A stretch of 64,000 nucleotides of DNA from a virus, in the IMG/VR virus record IMGVR_UViG_3300027848_000009, positions 1 through 64,000 of that record; one strand, written 5' to 3'. Of the stretch, positions 24,807 to 32,917 are shown in pieces. The number at the start of each line of letters is the position of its first letter. Position 1 is the stretch's first letter. Both the position numbers and the translations under genes were made by a program. The notes under the pieces are model-generated. The model was not told the origin of the DNA. It did no database searches and saw only the letters and a program-made list of their open reading frames with translations.

Positions 24807-26611
24807 CAATAATTTCTACGACAGTTAGCAGCGAGGACACCAAGGCGCAGTTCCAACGCAAAATTGACCGATGCCAAAATGGTGTGCTCTGGTCGGTTCT
24901 CCGAGCTGCCAGTAGCAGCGCTTTACAGTTTTGGTTTTCGACCGATGACGGCGCAACATGGACGCTAGATGTTACAACTATTAGCTCTGGCCATAGTCAA
25001 GCAGAGTCGGCGTTCTTTATTGACATCGACGATTATGCGCACGTCACGGTCTATAGCGGCTACTGGAGAGGCACGCCGAACGCTGCTAGAACAGCTTGGA
25101 CGTGGAGTAGTAAAGTAGACTTGTATTGGAATAATGCCACCCCCATGAGTAACACCATTGTTGCTCATAAGGAAGGCACGGGATGGGTGGCCCACATTGC
25201 CCACGTTATCTATTCTTCGGCGTGGTTTTGTGGCTATCGCCGTATCGGAATCAGCTCCTCGGGGGTGCTTACACTAGGAGCGTTTTCATTACTTGGCCTG
25301 GCTGACGACACCCAGCAATCGCTTTGCACGTCGATCGACTTCAACCATACGGGCGACGGGAAAACTGTCGCTAACGGGACTCCAAATGTGTATATGGCTT
25401 GGAACGGCGACGACGGCGCTGGTGTCGGCGGCTACACAGTAAATTATATTGAAGCCGTATATTCGTCAGGCCCGACCTGGACACTTGGGACACGAATGGC
25501 GCTTGGCAATACCGTTGCCCACCAAAATAAAATGTCTATGTACTTTGATGGGACACGAACATGCATAGCTTTCGTTCCTGCTTCCAGCAACGGACAGAGA
25601 CTTGTCGCTGTTTGGGAGGTGCTTCCTGGCGGAACGTCTGCGAGTGGATACAAGGCTCCACCGGAAATGAACAACAACCAAAGAATCAATATTGGGGCGG
25701 CGTATGACAGCGACCAAAATATCTATATCTGGGCGGATGACAACTACCGTGGCAACCTGTACCAGACCATTTTCAATAGGGCCGCAAATGCGTGGGGCGC
25801 ATGGACGCTTGTAGCTGCAGCAGCAATCAACTCCAACACCCTGTCAATTAAGCGTGACTGGTCAAACAATTACATCGAAGCCATTTGGACCAATCACAAC
25901 GGCGCGAATCCCACAGATGTCCGTTACGGCAATTTCGGATTAAACTTCCGTCCGTCTATCCCTACGATCCTGACTCCAGCCGACAACGCAACAGTCGCCC
26001 TCACATCTGGCGTAGATTTCACCTACACTTTCGGTGACCCAGAAGGCGACCTGCAAGTTGGTTACGCCCTTAAACGAAGGGCCCTCACGTTAGATGTCGG
26101 GGTCGTTTACGCCGCTCAAGAATGGTGGAACGGTACAGCCTGGGTTGGTTCGGAAGCGGAAGTCGCATCCACCACGCAGCCGATCTCGATATCGGACTGG
26201 CCTGCCATCGGTGACACGTACCAGTATGCGCTCGCCAACTCGGACGCCTCAGGTTTAGGCCCGTACTCGGCATGGCAGACACTCAACCCTTACGAGTGGT
26301 GGGATGGTACGGCCTGGGTTCCGATGGTCGAGGGGTGGATTGTTTCGACCACCTCCGAAGTCACCCAGTCGGTTGTTCAAGCCGATCTAGAAGTCAGCAC
26401 TTCCTACAATTGGACTGCGGCAACCAAAGACGCTGCCGGTGCCACCGGGCCTTATGCGGCGCTATTCACATTCACCGCAATCGGATCGTTCGCTCGCATC
26501 TGGAACGGCTCGTCGTGGCTCGACCATGAGGTCTTCGTTAGGGTGTCAAGCAATAGTTGGGAGCAGCACTCGGCACTCATCTGGGACGGGTCGGCATGGG
26601 TCAACTACTAA
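24803..26611 (+). CDS. tail fibre protein with beta-propeller-like and FnIII-like domains
   Basis: 602 residues. Residues 1-390 show sialidase or propeller-like repeats (FSTDDGATW, VYMAWNGDDG, IYIWADD). Then comes an FnIII-like module (SIPTILTPADNATV, GDPEGDLQVGYALKRR). The C-terminus carries four short Trp repeats: WWNGTAWV, WWDGTAWV, IWNGSSWL and IWDGSAWV. The first 1.2 kb has visibly lower GC than its neighbours, so it may be a transferred host-range domain. It starts at a GTG coupled to the adhesin gene. Confidence 0.7.
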   Translation: MTIISTTVSSEDTKAQFQRKIDRCQNGVLWSVLRAASSSALQFWFSTDDGATWTLDVTTISSGHSQAESAFFIDIDDYAHVTVYSGYWRGTPNAARTAWTWSSKVDLYWNNATPMSNTIVAHKEGTGWVAHIAHVIYSSAWFCGYRRIGISSSGVLTLGAFSLLGLADDTQQSLCTSIDFNHTGDGKTVANGTPNVYMAWNGDDGAGVGGYTVNYIEAVYSSGPTWTLGTRMALGNTVAHQNKMSMYFDGTRTCIAFVPASSNGQRLVAVWEVLPGGTSASGYKAPPEMNNNQRINIGAAYDSDQNIYIWADDNYRGNLYQTIFNRAANAWGAWTLVAAAAINSNTLSIKRDWSNNYIEAIWTNHNGANPTDVRYGNFGLNFRPSIPTILTPADNATVALTSGVDFTYTFGDPEGDLQVGYALKRRALTLDVGVVYAAQEWWNGTAWVGSEAEVASTTQPISISDWPAIGDTYQYALANSDASGLGPYSAWQTLNPYEWWDGTAWVPMVEGWIVSTTSEVTQSVVQADLEVSTSYNWTAATKDAAGATGPYAALFTFTAIGSFARIWNGSSWLDHEVFVRVSSNSWEQHSALIWDGSAWVNY

Positions 26612-26636
26612 CGGTCACTCAGCAGGAATGGAAGGC

Positions 26637-26870
26637 ATGATGAAACTCACAAACATCCCGCAACCGGTTCGGGCCTATGCCTACCGGATCGGTGTCGCCG
26701 TCGTCGGTGTCGCTGTCGTCTACGGCCTCATCGACAAGGGTGACGCACCGTCTTGGCTGCTGCTCGCTGCGGCGATCTTTGGTATCGGCGGGAACGGTCT
26801 TGCTGCCGCCAATACGGTACGCCCGCCACTCCGGTCGTCGGTGGAGCCGAAGCATTTGCCGGAGGCGTAA
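26637..26870 (+). CDS. holin-like membrane protein
   Basis: 77 residues. Two hydrophobic helices (about residues 16-34 and 44-60) with a short hinge (DKGDAPSW) and a basic N-terminus (TNIPQPVRAYAYRIG) match a common actinophage putative holin. It lies directly before the lysin. ATG 26637 is preferred because AGGA stands nine bases upstream; 26628 is possible. Confidence 0.65.
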   Translation: MMKLTNIPQPVRAYAYRIGVAVVGVAVVYGLIDKGDAPSWLLLAAAIFGIGGNGLAAANTVRPPLRSSVEPKHLPEA

Positions 26871-28387
26871 TGTTGATGATGCCGACCGGCTCGGCTGGTA
26901 CAGGCTGGGTCGCCACCGGGCCTGGTGTGCTTCGTAATGCCCGTAGCGGCGACGTGAATGGCAGGGGTGTCTACTACCGGTTTCAGTCGGAGCAGGATTA
27001 CGCACCGCCCTACGTCTGGTCTGGTTCTGTCCGCACGATCTCGCTGATGTCGCCGCCCGTATTCGAGGACGGTACGCCAGCGTGGTATCGGCCTGGCCTC
27101 GTCTTTCATCCGATGTACGGCTCCAGCTCGACGCCCGCCGCTGGCAACGAGGAGAATGTGTTGATCGGCCTCGGCACCTACGACCGGCCCGAAGGTCACG
27201 TCGGCATCTCCGCCGAGCTACGCGCCGAGCGACCCGCCGAACCGTACGGTTCCCGTTCAGGGTACGCCCGCAAGCACGCCCGCCAGCCTGCACCGTTCCC
27301 GTTCTGGGATGGACTCTGGCACAATTTTGAGATCGTCGTTCACAGTCACGCCCACTACACGCTTATGTGGGATGGCGTCATGTTGGCCGACGTTCTGGAG
27401 AACTCGCCCGCCACCATGTCGGGACGCAACCGGGTCGGGCTGCGCTGCGACTTCACTGACATCGAGATCCGTGACTGGGCAGTCCAGGAGATTGTGGCCG
27501 AGGCGACCGAGCCGATGGTGTATCGGATCGTGCCACGCACCGAGGTCGGGCTACCCGCCGTGGTTCGAGACTCGACCGGTGCACTCCGCCCACCGCTCTA
27601 CAACGAGCCGATGATGACCGCCCACTACACCGGCAACAACATCGACTACACCGGCAAAGACACTGCCGAGATCACGCGCCAGATCCAACGAGTGTTCAGT
27701 AGCTCAAAGCCGTTCGAGTACAACTACGTGATTGGCCAGAACGACGACGACGAGATCGTTGAGTTTGCCGGAAAGTTCCAAGCTGCACATTCGGGCGGCG
27801 AAAACAACATCTCGTTCGGTGTCCTGTTCTTGCTCGGCGTCGGTGAGCAGGTCACCGACCGGATGATTGACAAGTGGCGGTGGCTGCGTGACGTGTTGAT
27901 CTACACCGGGGCGCTACGGGCCGACGTAGACCAGCGACCACACAAGCTCATGCCTGGAGCGCGCACTGCGTGTGCCGGAGTATCGGTTGACGCGCGCTGG
28001 CCCGAGTTCCTCCCACCGTGGCAGACATCTATTTCAGGTTCAGGAGACAACAAAATGATTACGCTCAACAAACCGATTCGTATGCTCGACACTCGGGACC
28101 AGCGGGCAGATCCGTTGCCGTCGGGGACGTGGCCGCAGACTTTGCCTGCCGGGATACCGGCGAGGGCCGAGGCTGTGTTCGTGACTGTCACGGCGACCGA
28201 CGCAAGCTCTGGCGGATTCATCACGCTGTGGGGTTCGGGTGCCCGGCCGAACACGTCGAACCTGAACTATCCGGCAGGGGCTGGCGCGATCTGCAACACG
28301 ACGCTTACCCGTGTCGTCGGCGGAAAGTTCCAGATGTTCAACGTGTCGCCGTGCCACGTCATTCTCGATGTGGTCGGTTACGCCTGA
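26870..28387 (+). CDS. endolysin: lectin-like domain, amidase-type domain and secreted-protein domain
   Basis: 505 residues overlapping the holin stop as TAATG. The N-terminal 220 residues look like a concanavalin-type beta sandwich. The middle (AHYTGNNIDYTGKDTAEITRQIQ, AHSGGENNISFGVLFLLG, PHKLMPGARTACAG) resembles N-acetylmuramoyl-L-alanine amidase (PGRP-like) domains. The last 120 (RMLDTRDQ, GGFITLWGSG, SNLNYPAG, LDVVGYA) match a repeat domain of actinobacterial secreted proteins and may bind the host wall. Expected role: peptidoglycan breakdown at lysis. Confidence 0.7.
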   Translation: MLMMPTGSAGTGWVATGPGVLRNARSGDVNGRGVYYRFQSEQDYAPPYVWSGSVRTISLMSPPVFEDGTPAWYRPGLVFHPMYGSSSTPAAGNEENVLIGLGTYDRPEGHVGISAELRAERPAEPYGSRSGYARKHARQPAPFPFWDGLWHNFEIVVHSHAHYTLMWDGVMLADVLENSPATMSGRNRVGLRCDFTDIEIRDWAVQEIVAEATEPMVYRIVPRTEVGLPAVVRDSTGALRPPLYNEPMMTAHYTGNNIDYTGKDTAEITRQIQRVFSSSKPFEYNYVIGQNDDDEIVEFAGKFQAAHSGGENNISFGVLFLLGVGEQVTDRMIDKWRWLRDVLIYTGALRADVDQRPHKLMPGARTACAGVSVDARWPEFLPPWQTSISGSGDNKMITLNKPIRMLDTRDQRADPLPSGTWPQTLPAGIPARAEAVFVTVTATDASSGGFITLWGSGARPNTSNLNYPAGAGAICNTTLTRVVGGKFQMFNVSPCHVILDVVGYA

Positions 28388-28432
28388 CGGCCCTCGCCTG
28401 GCCGATCCCTGCTTCGGTCGTTTCGGACGGGC

Positions 28433-28447
28433 TACGATGCTGGTATG
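28433..28447 (+). promoter_or_regulatory. leaderless -10 box (TACGAT)
   Basis: TACGAT (28433-28438) is six bases before ATG 28445, giving the gene after the lysin its own start. Confidence 0.45.
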
Positions 28448-28858
28448 AGTATCGCTGACGAACTTCGTACCGCTGGCCTCGATGTCATCGAGGGTCGCCC
28501 GTATGGTCGGATGACCGATGTGGGTGGCGTTGATGTTCTCTCGACAGGGACGGGCCGCTCGCATGAGTGTGCCGACGACATCAACAATATCGTCACCCCG
28601 GCGAGGGGCACGGTGTATCTCGAACGGTCTGGTCGGGTCTGGCTGCTCGCTGACGGCCCGGTCGGTTCCGATGAGAATGCGACTGTGTTCTTGGCGCAGT
28701 ATCGGGATGAGGGTTCGGAGGAGCAGGCCGACGCGCTCGCTGTCGTCCTCGCTGTTCTTGATGCGGCTTACGCCACCGTCGCCCCCATTACCGCCTCCGA
28801 CGCCGTAGACGGCGAAATAGGGGCTGATCCGGTCGATCCCGAAGAAGACTCCGAATGA
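28445..28858 (+). CDS. hypothetical protein of the lysis region
   Basis: 137 residues, acidic (pro- and Asp-rich tail), soluble, no signal peptide. No family recognised. Lies between the amidase and the next membrane protein. Confidence 0.55.
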   Translation: MSIADELRTAGLDVIEGRPYGRMTDVGGVDVLSTGTGRSHECADDINNIVTPARGTVYLERSGRVWLLADGPVGSDENATVFLAQYRDEGSEEQADALAVVLAVLDAAYATVAPITASDAVDGEIGADPVDPEEDSE

Positions 28859-28972
28859 GGAACGGCCTGATCTGTTCAGCCGCTATGTCCGGTCAGACTC
28901 CGAGGGTGCCGGTTTTAAGCGCCTACTTTGTTCACGGCTGACGAGCTGGCTGATGTCGGAAGGTTGTTGCTC

Positions 28973-29221
28973 ATGAGCGAAGCAGTATGGGTGTTCCTCG
29001 GCGCAGTTATCTCGACCATCATCAGCTCGTCGATCAGCCTGTACCGTTCTCGGCTGAATGGTGCCAGCAATCAGATCGAGGCGCTCACGGCATCGGACAA
29101 TCTGATCGGCCGACTGGAGACTCGCATCGACAAACTAGAAGAGCGAGTCAAAGCAATGGAAGCGGAGCTTGACAGATATCACGTTCTGTACGGGCCCCTC
29201 CCACCGGCGAAGCTGCATTGA
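28973..29221 (+). CDS. membrane-anchored coiled-coil protein (lysis module)
   Basis: 82 residues. One N-terminal hydrophobic helix (about residues 4-24) followed by a heptad-like coiled coil (IGRLETRIDKLEERVKAMEAELD). GGAAGG precedes ATG 28973. The layout resembles a small spanin-like or second-holin protein, but a Gram-positive-type host would not need a spanin, so the role is open. Confidence 0.6.
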   Translation: MSEAVWVFLGAVISTIISSSISLYRSRLNGASNQIEALTASDNLIGRLETRIDKLEERVKAMEAELDRYHVLYGPLPPAKLH

Positions 29222-29742
29222 TAGACATCGACAAGATCATCGCCATTATCGCCGCCATCGTTTTCGCGATTACGGGTGCTGTGGGTCGAGATCTTGCTCC
29301 AGCAGAGCGGGGTGTCCAGGTGCAAGTTTCGCCGCCTCCGGCACCGTCACCGAATCCGCCCTCGCCACCGCCGAGATATCACCACTCTTCGCCGGACGTG
29401 GACCGCTGGCATGACGAAGCGATCCGGGCTGGATGGCCCGAGGATGAATGGCCGAGGCTGGCCTGCATCATCCATCGCGAATCCCGTGGCGACCCATACG
29501 CCCACAACCCTCGCTACCCAGACGACAGCTACGGGCTGATCCAACTCAACATGCGGGCCCACCGCAAATGGGTTGGGCCGCTCGTCGGCTGGGACTTCAC
29601 GCACCTGTTCGACGGATACACCAACCTGCTCCATGGGCGCACCTTGTTCGACATGGCGGTCGGCTACCACGACGACGGCTGGCGTCCGTGGATCGCGAGC
29701 AACGGGTCATGTTCTGGCGCTCACAGCTACCCGAGTAGCTGA
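29218..29742 (+). CDS. membrane-anchored lysozyme/transglycosylase-like enzyme
   Basis: 174 residues from a TTG that overlaps the previous stop (TTGA). An N-terminal hydrophobic helix could be a signal-anchor, a proline-rich linker (VSPPPAPSPNPPSPPP) follows, and residues 70-174 fit a lysozyme-like fold with catalytic Glu in IIHRESRGDP and SYGLIQLN. It probably cleaves the glycan strand and works with the amidase. Signal-arrest release is inferred. Confidence 0.7.
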   Translation: MIDIDKIIAIIAAIVFAITGAVGRDLAPAERGVQVQVSPPPAPSPNPPSPPPRYHHSSPDVDRWHDEAIRAGWPEDEWPRLACIIHRESRGDPYAHNPRYPDDSYGLIQLNMRAHRKWVGPLVGWDFTHLFDGYTNLLHGRTLFDMAVGYHDDGWRPWIASNGSCSGAHSYPSS

Positions 29743-29749
29743 CGCTCAC

Positions 29750-29780
29750 CCTCGCCGCCCATGCGGTACGGGCGACGAGG
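29750..29780. terminator. hairpin between lysis genes and the leftward operon
   Basis: CCTCGCCGCCC (29750-29760) pairs with 29770-29780 with one mismatch and a nine-base loop. No T tract follows on either strand, so it may be a weak bidirectional terminator. Confidence 0.5.
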
Positions 29781-29851
29781 GAGGCTGACACCGCGGTAGA
29801 AAGGATCGACTCAATGAAGCCGGAAAGAACCGTGGTGGTCGAATGTCAGCC

Positions 29852-29998
29852 TTACGAAATGACCAGCCATAGTATGGCAGATCCGGCGACCGCTACCCAC
29901 AGGGCGACGATTGCGAACGCCCATCGGATGCAGCCGTAGGCGAGGTCGGTTGAGCGTTGATCGGTCGGCTCGCCCCGGTCGGGTGCAGGCCAGCTCAC
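29852..29998 (-). CDS. small single-pass membrane protein
   Basis: 48 residues, last gene of the leftward operon. The GTG overlaps the preceding stop (GTGA). Soluble N-terminal half, then one long hydrophobic helix (WAFAIVALWVAVAGSAILWL). Function unknown. Confidence 0.55.
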   Translation of the reverse strand: MSWPAPDRGEPTDQRSTDLAYGCIRWAFAIVALWVAVAGSAILWLVIS

Positions 29999-30318
29999 GA
30001 CCAAGACCAAATGTTGGTTCGGGTCTGCGCTGCCTGCTGGCCTGCCTTCGCTCTGGTCGCTCGACGGTGCGCCGAGTCTCTGAGCTTCGATGGATCAACG
30101 ACCTCGATGCGTAGTGACTGCCATTTACCATCGACCTTCCGTTGCCATGTGCCGTCAATCTTCCGCATCGGGAGTCCGGTGTGAGATAGCGTGCCAGCAT
30201 TCCGCTGCTTGATGCACTGCTTGCATCGCTTGCAGCCTTTGCCGTCGATGTAGGTGTTTGCCTTCGTGAATGGGTGCTCGCGCTTGCAATGCGTTGCTAT
30301 GTTTCGTTTTCTTTCCAC
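29995..30318 (-). CDS. zinc-ribbon protein of HNH-leader type
   Basis: 107 residues from a GTG two bases after the SSB stop. THCKREHPFTKANTY and GKGCKRCKQCIKQRNA form a C-H-C-C ribbon like the one preceding many phage HNH domains, but no HNH catalytic motif follows; the basic tail may bind DNA. Its place behind SSB suggests a DNA-linked role. Confidence 0.55.
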   Translation of the reverse strand: MERKRNIATHCKREHPFTKANTYIDGKGCKRCKQCIKQRNAGTLSHTGLPMRKIDGTWQRKVDGKWQSLRIEVVDPSKLRDSAHRRATRAKAGQQAAQTRTNIWSWS

Positions 30319-30320
30319 GA

Positions 30321-30749
30321 TCAGAACGGATCTTCTTCGCCGTACACCGGGTCGGCTGGCTTGGCTTGGCTTCGCTGCGGCGAGCTGGTCCGCTCGGCGC
30401 GAATAACTTCGCATGTCGCCCATCGGAGATCCGGTCCGACGGAATCGGCAACGACCTCGGTGACCGACTTCTCGTTTCCTTCCCTGTCGGTGTAGTTGCG
30501 TTGCGAGAGTCGGCCGATCACGATGAGCCGGTTACCTTTCTGGAGGCTGGCGGCGCAGTTCTCGCCGAGTTCTGCCCAGGCGGTGACGTTGAAAAATGAG
30601 ACTTCCTCTTTCCATTCGTTCGTCGCCTTATCCATCCAGCGTCGGTTGCAGGCGATGCCGAATGAGGCGACGCCTCGACCGCCCGCCGTGTATCTGAGAT
30701 CCGGCTCGCGGGTGAGGTTCCCGACGAGTGTGACTTGTGCGTCGCTCAT
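30321..30749 (-). CDS. ssb: single-stranded DNA-binding protein
   Basis: 142 residues with an OB fold (VTLVGNLTREPDLRYT, GVASFGIACNRRW, EEVSFFNVTAWAELGENCAASL, GNRLIVIGRLSQRNY) and an acidic tip ending in EEDPF, the classic SSB interaction tail. AAGGAG precedes the ATG. The stop and start overlaps place it in one operon with ERF and Gam-like genes, a recombination set. Confidence 0.92.
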   Translation of the reverse strand: MSDAQVTLVGNLTREPDLRYTAGGRGVASFGIACNRRWMDKATNEWKEEVSFFNVTAWAELGENCAASLQKGNRLIVIGRLSQRNYTDREGNEKSVTEVVADSVGPDLRWATCEVIRAERTSSPQRSQAKPADPVYGEEDPF

Positions 30750-30982
30750 GATTTTGATTCTCCTTGTTGATGTTCGATGTTGGACGGCGACCAGATGGTC
30801 ACCGTGTCGTCGTCGGCGTGATGGTCGCTCCATGTGAATGCCATCGGCAAGCCTTGATGTGTGGCCGGTAACCAAATGTGTTCGCCTTCATGCCCGTCAT
30901 AGCCGCAGCATTGGCGGATCATGTCGGGCATCACGAGGGCAGCGGACGGGCAGCGTTGGCCCTCATCTTGATCTTCGATCAC
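30746..30982 (-). CDS. small cysteine-rich protein
   Basis: 78 residues. The GTG at 30982 overlaps the ERF stop as GTGA and the stop overlaps the SSB start as ATGA. QCCGYDGHEGEHIW hints at a zinc site. An ATG at 31006 is possible but would need a longer overlap. No function assigned. Confidence 0.5.
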   Translation of the reverse strand: MIEDQDEGQRCPSAALVMPDMIRQCCGYDGHEGEHIWLPATHQGLPMAFTWSDHHADDDTVTIWSPSNIEHQQGESKS

Positions 30983-31557
30983 TGCCCGGTCCGAGCCTTC
31001 GTCCATGTCAGAGCGTCGCCGTGCTTCGACTCGGGGAGAGCGGACAGGGCTGACCCGAACTCGTCGGTGAATGCTGCGACGAACTCGCCGACCTCGGCCT
31101 TCTGCATCGTGGAGATGATGAGACGGATCTGAGTCTCTGCTTCGGTCCTCATGTTGGGTGTCGCCTCCGCCCGGTGGGCGATGCCTCCATCGTCGTCGTG
31201 GGCTTCGAGAGCGAACAGCGAGGTGAGTGCGTAGCGGCGCATGTAGGTGATCGCCGAGCCTGCCTGCTGTGGGTCGCCTTTGACTGGGAAGCCTGGCCCT
31301 GGGAAGGCGATTCGTTCGCCGGTCTGGGTGCAGATCAGCAGCGTCGTGATGACCATGTTGCCGTCGGCGATCTCGATTGGCTGAGCGAGCGACATCTGGT
31401 GCTGTGCGAGGACAGGTTTGAGTCCAGCCAGGATCTGGTTGATGTCCGCATACTTGTAGCTGAATGTCTCGTTGATCTTGGCCGACTGGTCCTTGACGAC
31501 CTTCTCGACCGAGGCGAGGACGTTGGCGAACCTGGTCATCATTTCTGGCGTGTCCAT
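30979..31557 (-). CDS. erf: ERF-family single-strand annealing protein
   Basis: 192 residues from ATG 31557 (an ATG at 31587 overlaps the upstream stop and is an alternative). SYKYADINQILAGLKPVLAQHQM and SAITYMRRYALTSLFALEAHDDDG are the diagnostic ERF motifs. The protein anneals complementary strands in phage recombination or genome circularisation. A partner exonuclease is not seen in the window; the neighbouring Gam-like gene could supply protection from host RecBCD/AddAB-type nucleases. Confidence 0.9.
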   Translation of the reverse strand: MDTPEMMTRFANVLASVEKVVKDQSAKINETFSYKYADINQILAGLKPVLAQHQMSLAQPIEIADGNMVITTLLICTQTGERIAFPGPGFPVKGDPQQAGSAITYMRRYALTSLFALEAHDDDGGIAHRAEATPNMRTEAETQIRLIISTMQKAEVGEFVAAFTDEFGSALSALPESKHGDALTWTKARTGQ

Positions 31558-31583
31558 GTTGTTCTCTTTCTGTTGGGGATGAT

Positions 31584-32159
31584 TCATGACTGGTCTTCGT
31601 CGGCCGCGAATTGGACTGACCATGACGGCTCGGGCATGGATGCTTCGACACCGGGGATGATCTCGCCGTTCCCGTCCACCATGAAGCGGAAGTCGGGCGA
31701 GGTGTTGGCGATCGACTTGATGCCGGTCACGTTGATCGTCCGGCCGAGGATGTCGGGATGATTGATCTCCGCCCAGGCGAGCGTCGCTGCCTTGTCGGTG
31801 AATGTCAGGGTCGGTGTGTTCGACACTCGGATCTTCGACGTGCCGTAGGGCAGCTCGATCGACTTACGCTTCGGGTCGTCTCGGAGGAGGGCACGGTGCA
31901 ATGATTCGATCGGTGCTTGATGCCATGCGATCTGGTTGTTGAAGATGCGGCGGCGGTGGAGGCGGCGGATCTCCAGCCGGTCCATCTCGGCTTGGTACAC
32001 GGCGTCGATCTCGTCACGTTGTGCGGTTGCTCTTGCTGCCATCTTCAGGTGCCAGGATGCACGGTCGAGCGCTTCGGCTGTGCCTTCGGGCATGAGGGCC
32101 GGGGTGTCGTAGTCGATGTCCGGCTCGTCGCCGATGGGGATGTCCATGTCTTCGTTCAT
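31584..32159 (-). CDS. Gam-like host nuclease inhibitor
   Basis: 191 residues. A long helical hairpin (AEMDRLEIRRLHRRRIFN, HQAPIESLHRALLRDD) is followed by PKRKSIELPYGTSKIRV and FTDKAATLAWAEIN, matching the Mu Gam family. Such proteins cover double-strand ends and block host exonucleases. First gene of the leftward operon, behind a variant of the palindromic promoter. Confidence 0.8.
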   Translation of the reverse strand: MNEDMDIPIGDEPDIDYDTPALMPEGTAEALDRASWHLKMAARATAQRDEIDAVYQAEMDRLEIRRLHRRRIFNNQIAWHQAPIESLHRALLRDDPKRKSIELPYGTSKIRVSNTPTLTFTDKAATLAWAEINHPDILGRTINVTGIKSIANTSPDFRFMVDGNGEIIPGVEASMPEPSWSVQFAADEDQS

Positions 32160-32216
32160 TGGTTTCTCGTTTCAGGGTTGTCCTCGACGGGGTGCCGAGA
32201 TTGGTGGAACAGCCAC

Positions 32217-32245
32217 AGTCTACCCGACCCGAGTCGGTCTGGCTA
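32217..32245 (-). promoter_or_regulatory. leftward variant of the palindromic promoter
   Basis: Read leftward: -35 TAGCCA (32245-32240), 17-bp spacer carrying GACCGACTCGGGTCGGG, and -10 TAGACT (32222-32217). The operator is imperfect. It faces away from cassette 3, so one regulator could control both directions; the Gam-like ATG is about 50 bases beyond the predicted start site. Confidence 0.7.
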
Positions 32246-32256
32246 CCTCCAATCTT

Positions 32257-32318
32257 CCAGAATAGTTTCGGGTTGAGGGTTGACGACCCGACTCGGGTCG
32301 GATAGAGTGATTGACATG
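32257..32318 (+). promoter_or_regulatory. palindromic promoter cassette, copy 3 (leaderless)
   Basis: Upstream block 32257-32272, -35 TTGACG (32280-32285), palindromic 17-bp spacer, -10 TAGAGT (32303-32308) and ATG 32316 seven bases later. Unlike copies 1, 2 and 4 it does not abut a rightward gene; it forms a divergent control region with the leftward promoter. Confidence 0.85.
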
Positions 32319-32558
32319 ACCAACCAGACAAACTCCACCACCCACCAGTTTGCGGCATCGCAGATCGAGGTCGGCGACGAAATCCTGATCCGAGTTCACT
32401 CGACGAACCCGAACGACTTCCAGCGTCGCCGCCACTACCTGAAAGTGCTCGCCACCAACGGCGACGGATACAAGGTCAAGGTCTTCACCGACCAGGGCGA
32501 GATGTCCTTCCGCAACTCCGACATCGTCGAGATCGTCACCCACGGCTGGACCGCATGA
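32316..32558 (+). CDS. hypothetical protein behind promoter cassette 3
   Basis: 80 residues starting MTNQTNSTTHQ, at the predicted transcription start. Small beta protein (VGDEILIRVHS, HYLKVLATNGDGYKVKVFT). No family recognised; ATGA overlap with the next gene. Confidence 0.65.
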   Translation: MTNQTNSTTHQFAASQIEVGDEILIRVHSTNPNDFQRRRHYLKVLATNGDGYKVKVFTDQGEMSFRNSDIVEIVTHGWTA

Positions 32559-32815
32559 TGACCGCCGCAACCACCACCAAAATCGCAGCCGCCAGCCTCG
32601 TTCCCGGCGACTTCATCATCAGCCGTATCGGTATCCCTCGCAAGATCATCGCAGTCTGGGGCAACGTTGAGATCGAGTTCGCAGACGGTTCCACTCAGGG
32701 AATTCACCCCGATCACACCGTCACGATCATCGCCACCGAAGCCCGAGCGATCTGCGATGGCCTCGGCCACGGCTACCCCGGTGGCGGTCCCTGCCCGCTC
32801 GAAGATCGCTGGTAA
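32555..32815 (+). CDS. hypothetical small beta protein
   Basis: 86 residues. VPGDFIISRIGIPRKIIAVW and EIEFADGSTQGIHPDHTVTI suggest a small SH3-like barrel, similar in layout to the preceding protein, so the two may be paralogues. It ends just before two-hairpin element C. Confidence 0.55.
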   Translation: MMTAATTTKIAAASLVPGDFIISRIGIPRKIIAVWGNVEIEFADGSTQGIHPDHTVTIIATEARAICDGLGHGYPGGGPCPLEDRW

Positions 32816-32824
32816 GCGAAGCGA

Positions 32825-32882
32825 CCTCGGCTACGGCCGAGCGTTGCGAAGGTCTTCCCGAGTCGGGCGGATCTTCGGAGCG
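32825..32882 (+). ncRNA. two-hairpin leader element, copy C
   Basis: Hairpin 1 is CCTCGGC (32825-32831) with GCCGAG (32836-32841). Hairpin 2 pairs CGAAGGTC (32847-32854) with GATCTTCG (32870-32877). The G-G mismatch (32846/32878) and outer CGTT/AGCG are conserved. The apical part contains CCCGAGTCGGG, the core of the promoter palindrome. The DUF932-like gene starts 36 bases later. Confidence 0.7.
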
Positions 32883-32917
32883 ATCCCCGCTTCCACCAAG
32901 CAAGAAAGAATGGCACC

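Noticed and set aside
29811-30200. Leftward 129-codon frame near the lysis end
   Set aside because: Better explained by two smaller frames with GTGA overlaps (29852-29998 and 29995-30318).
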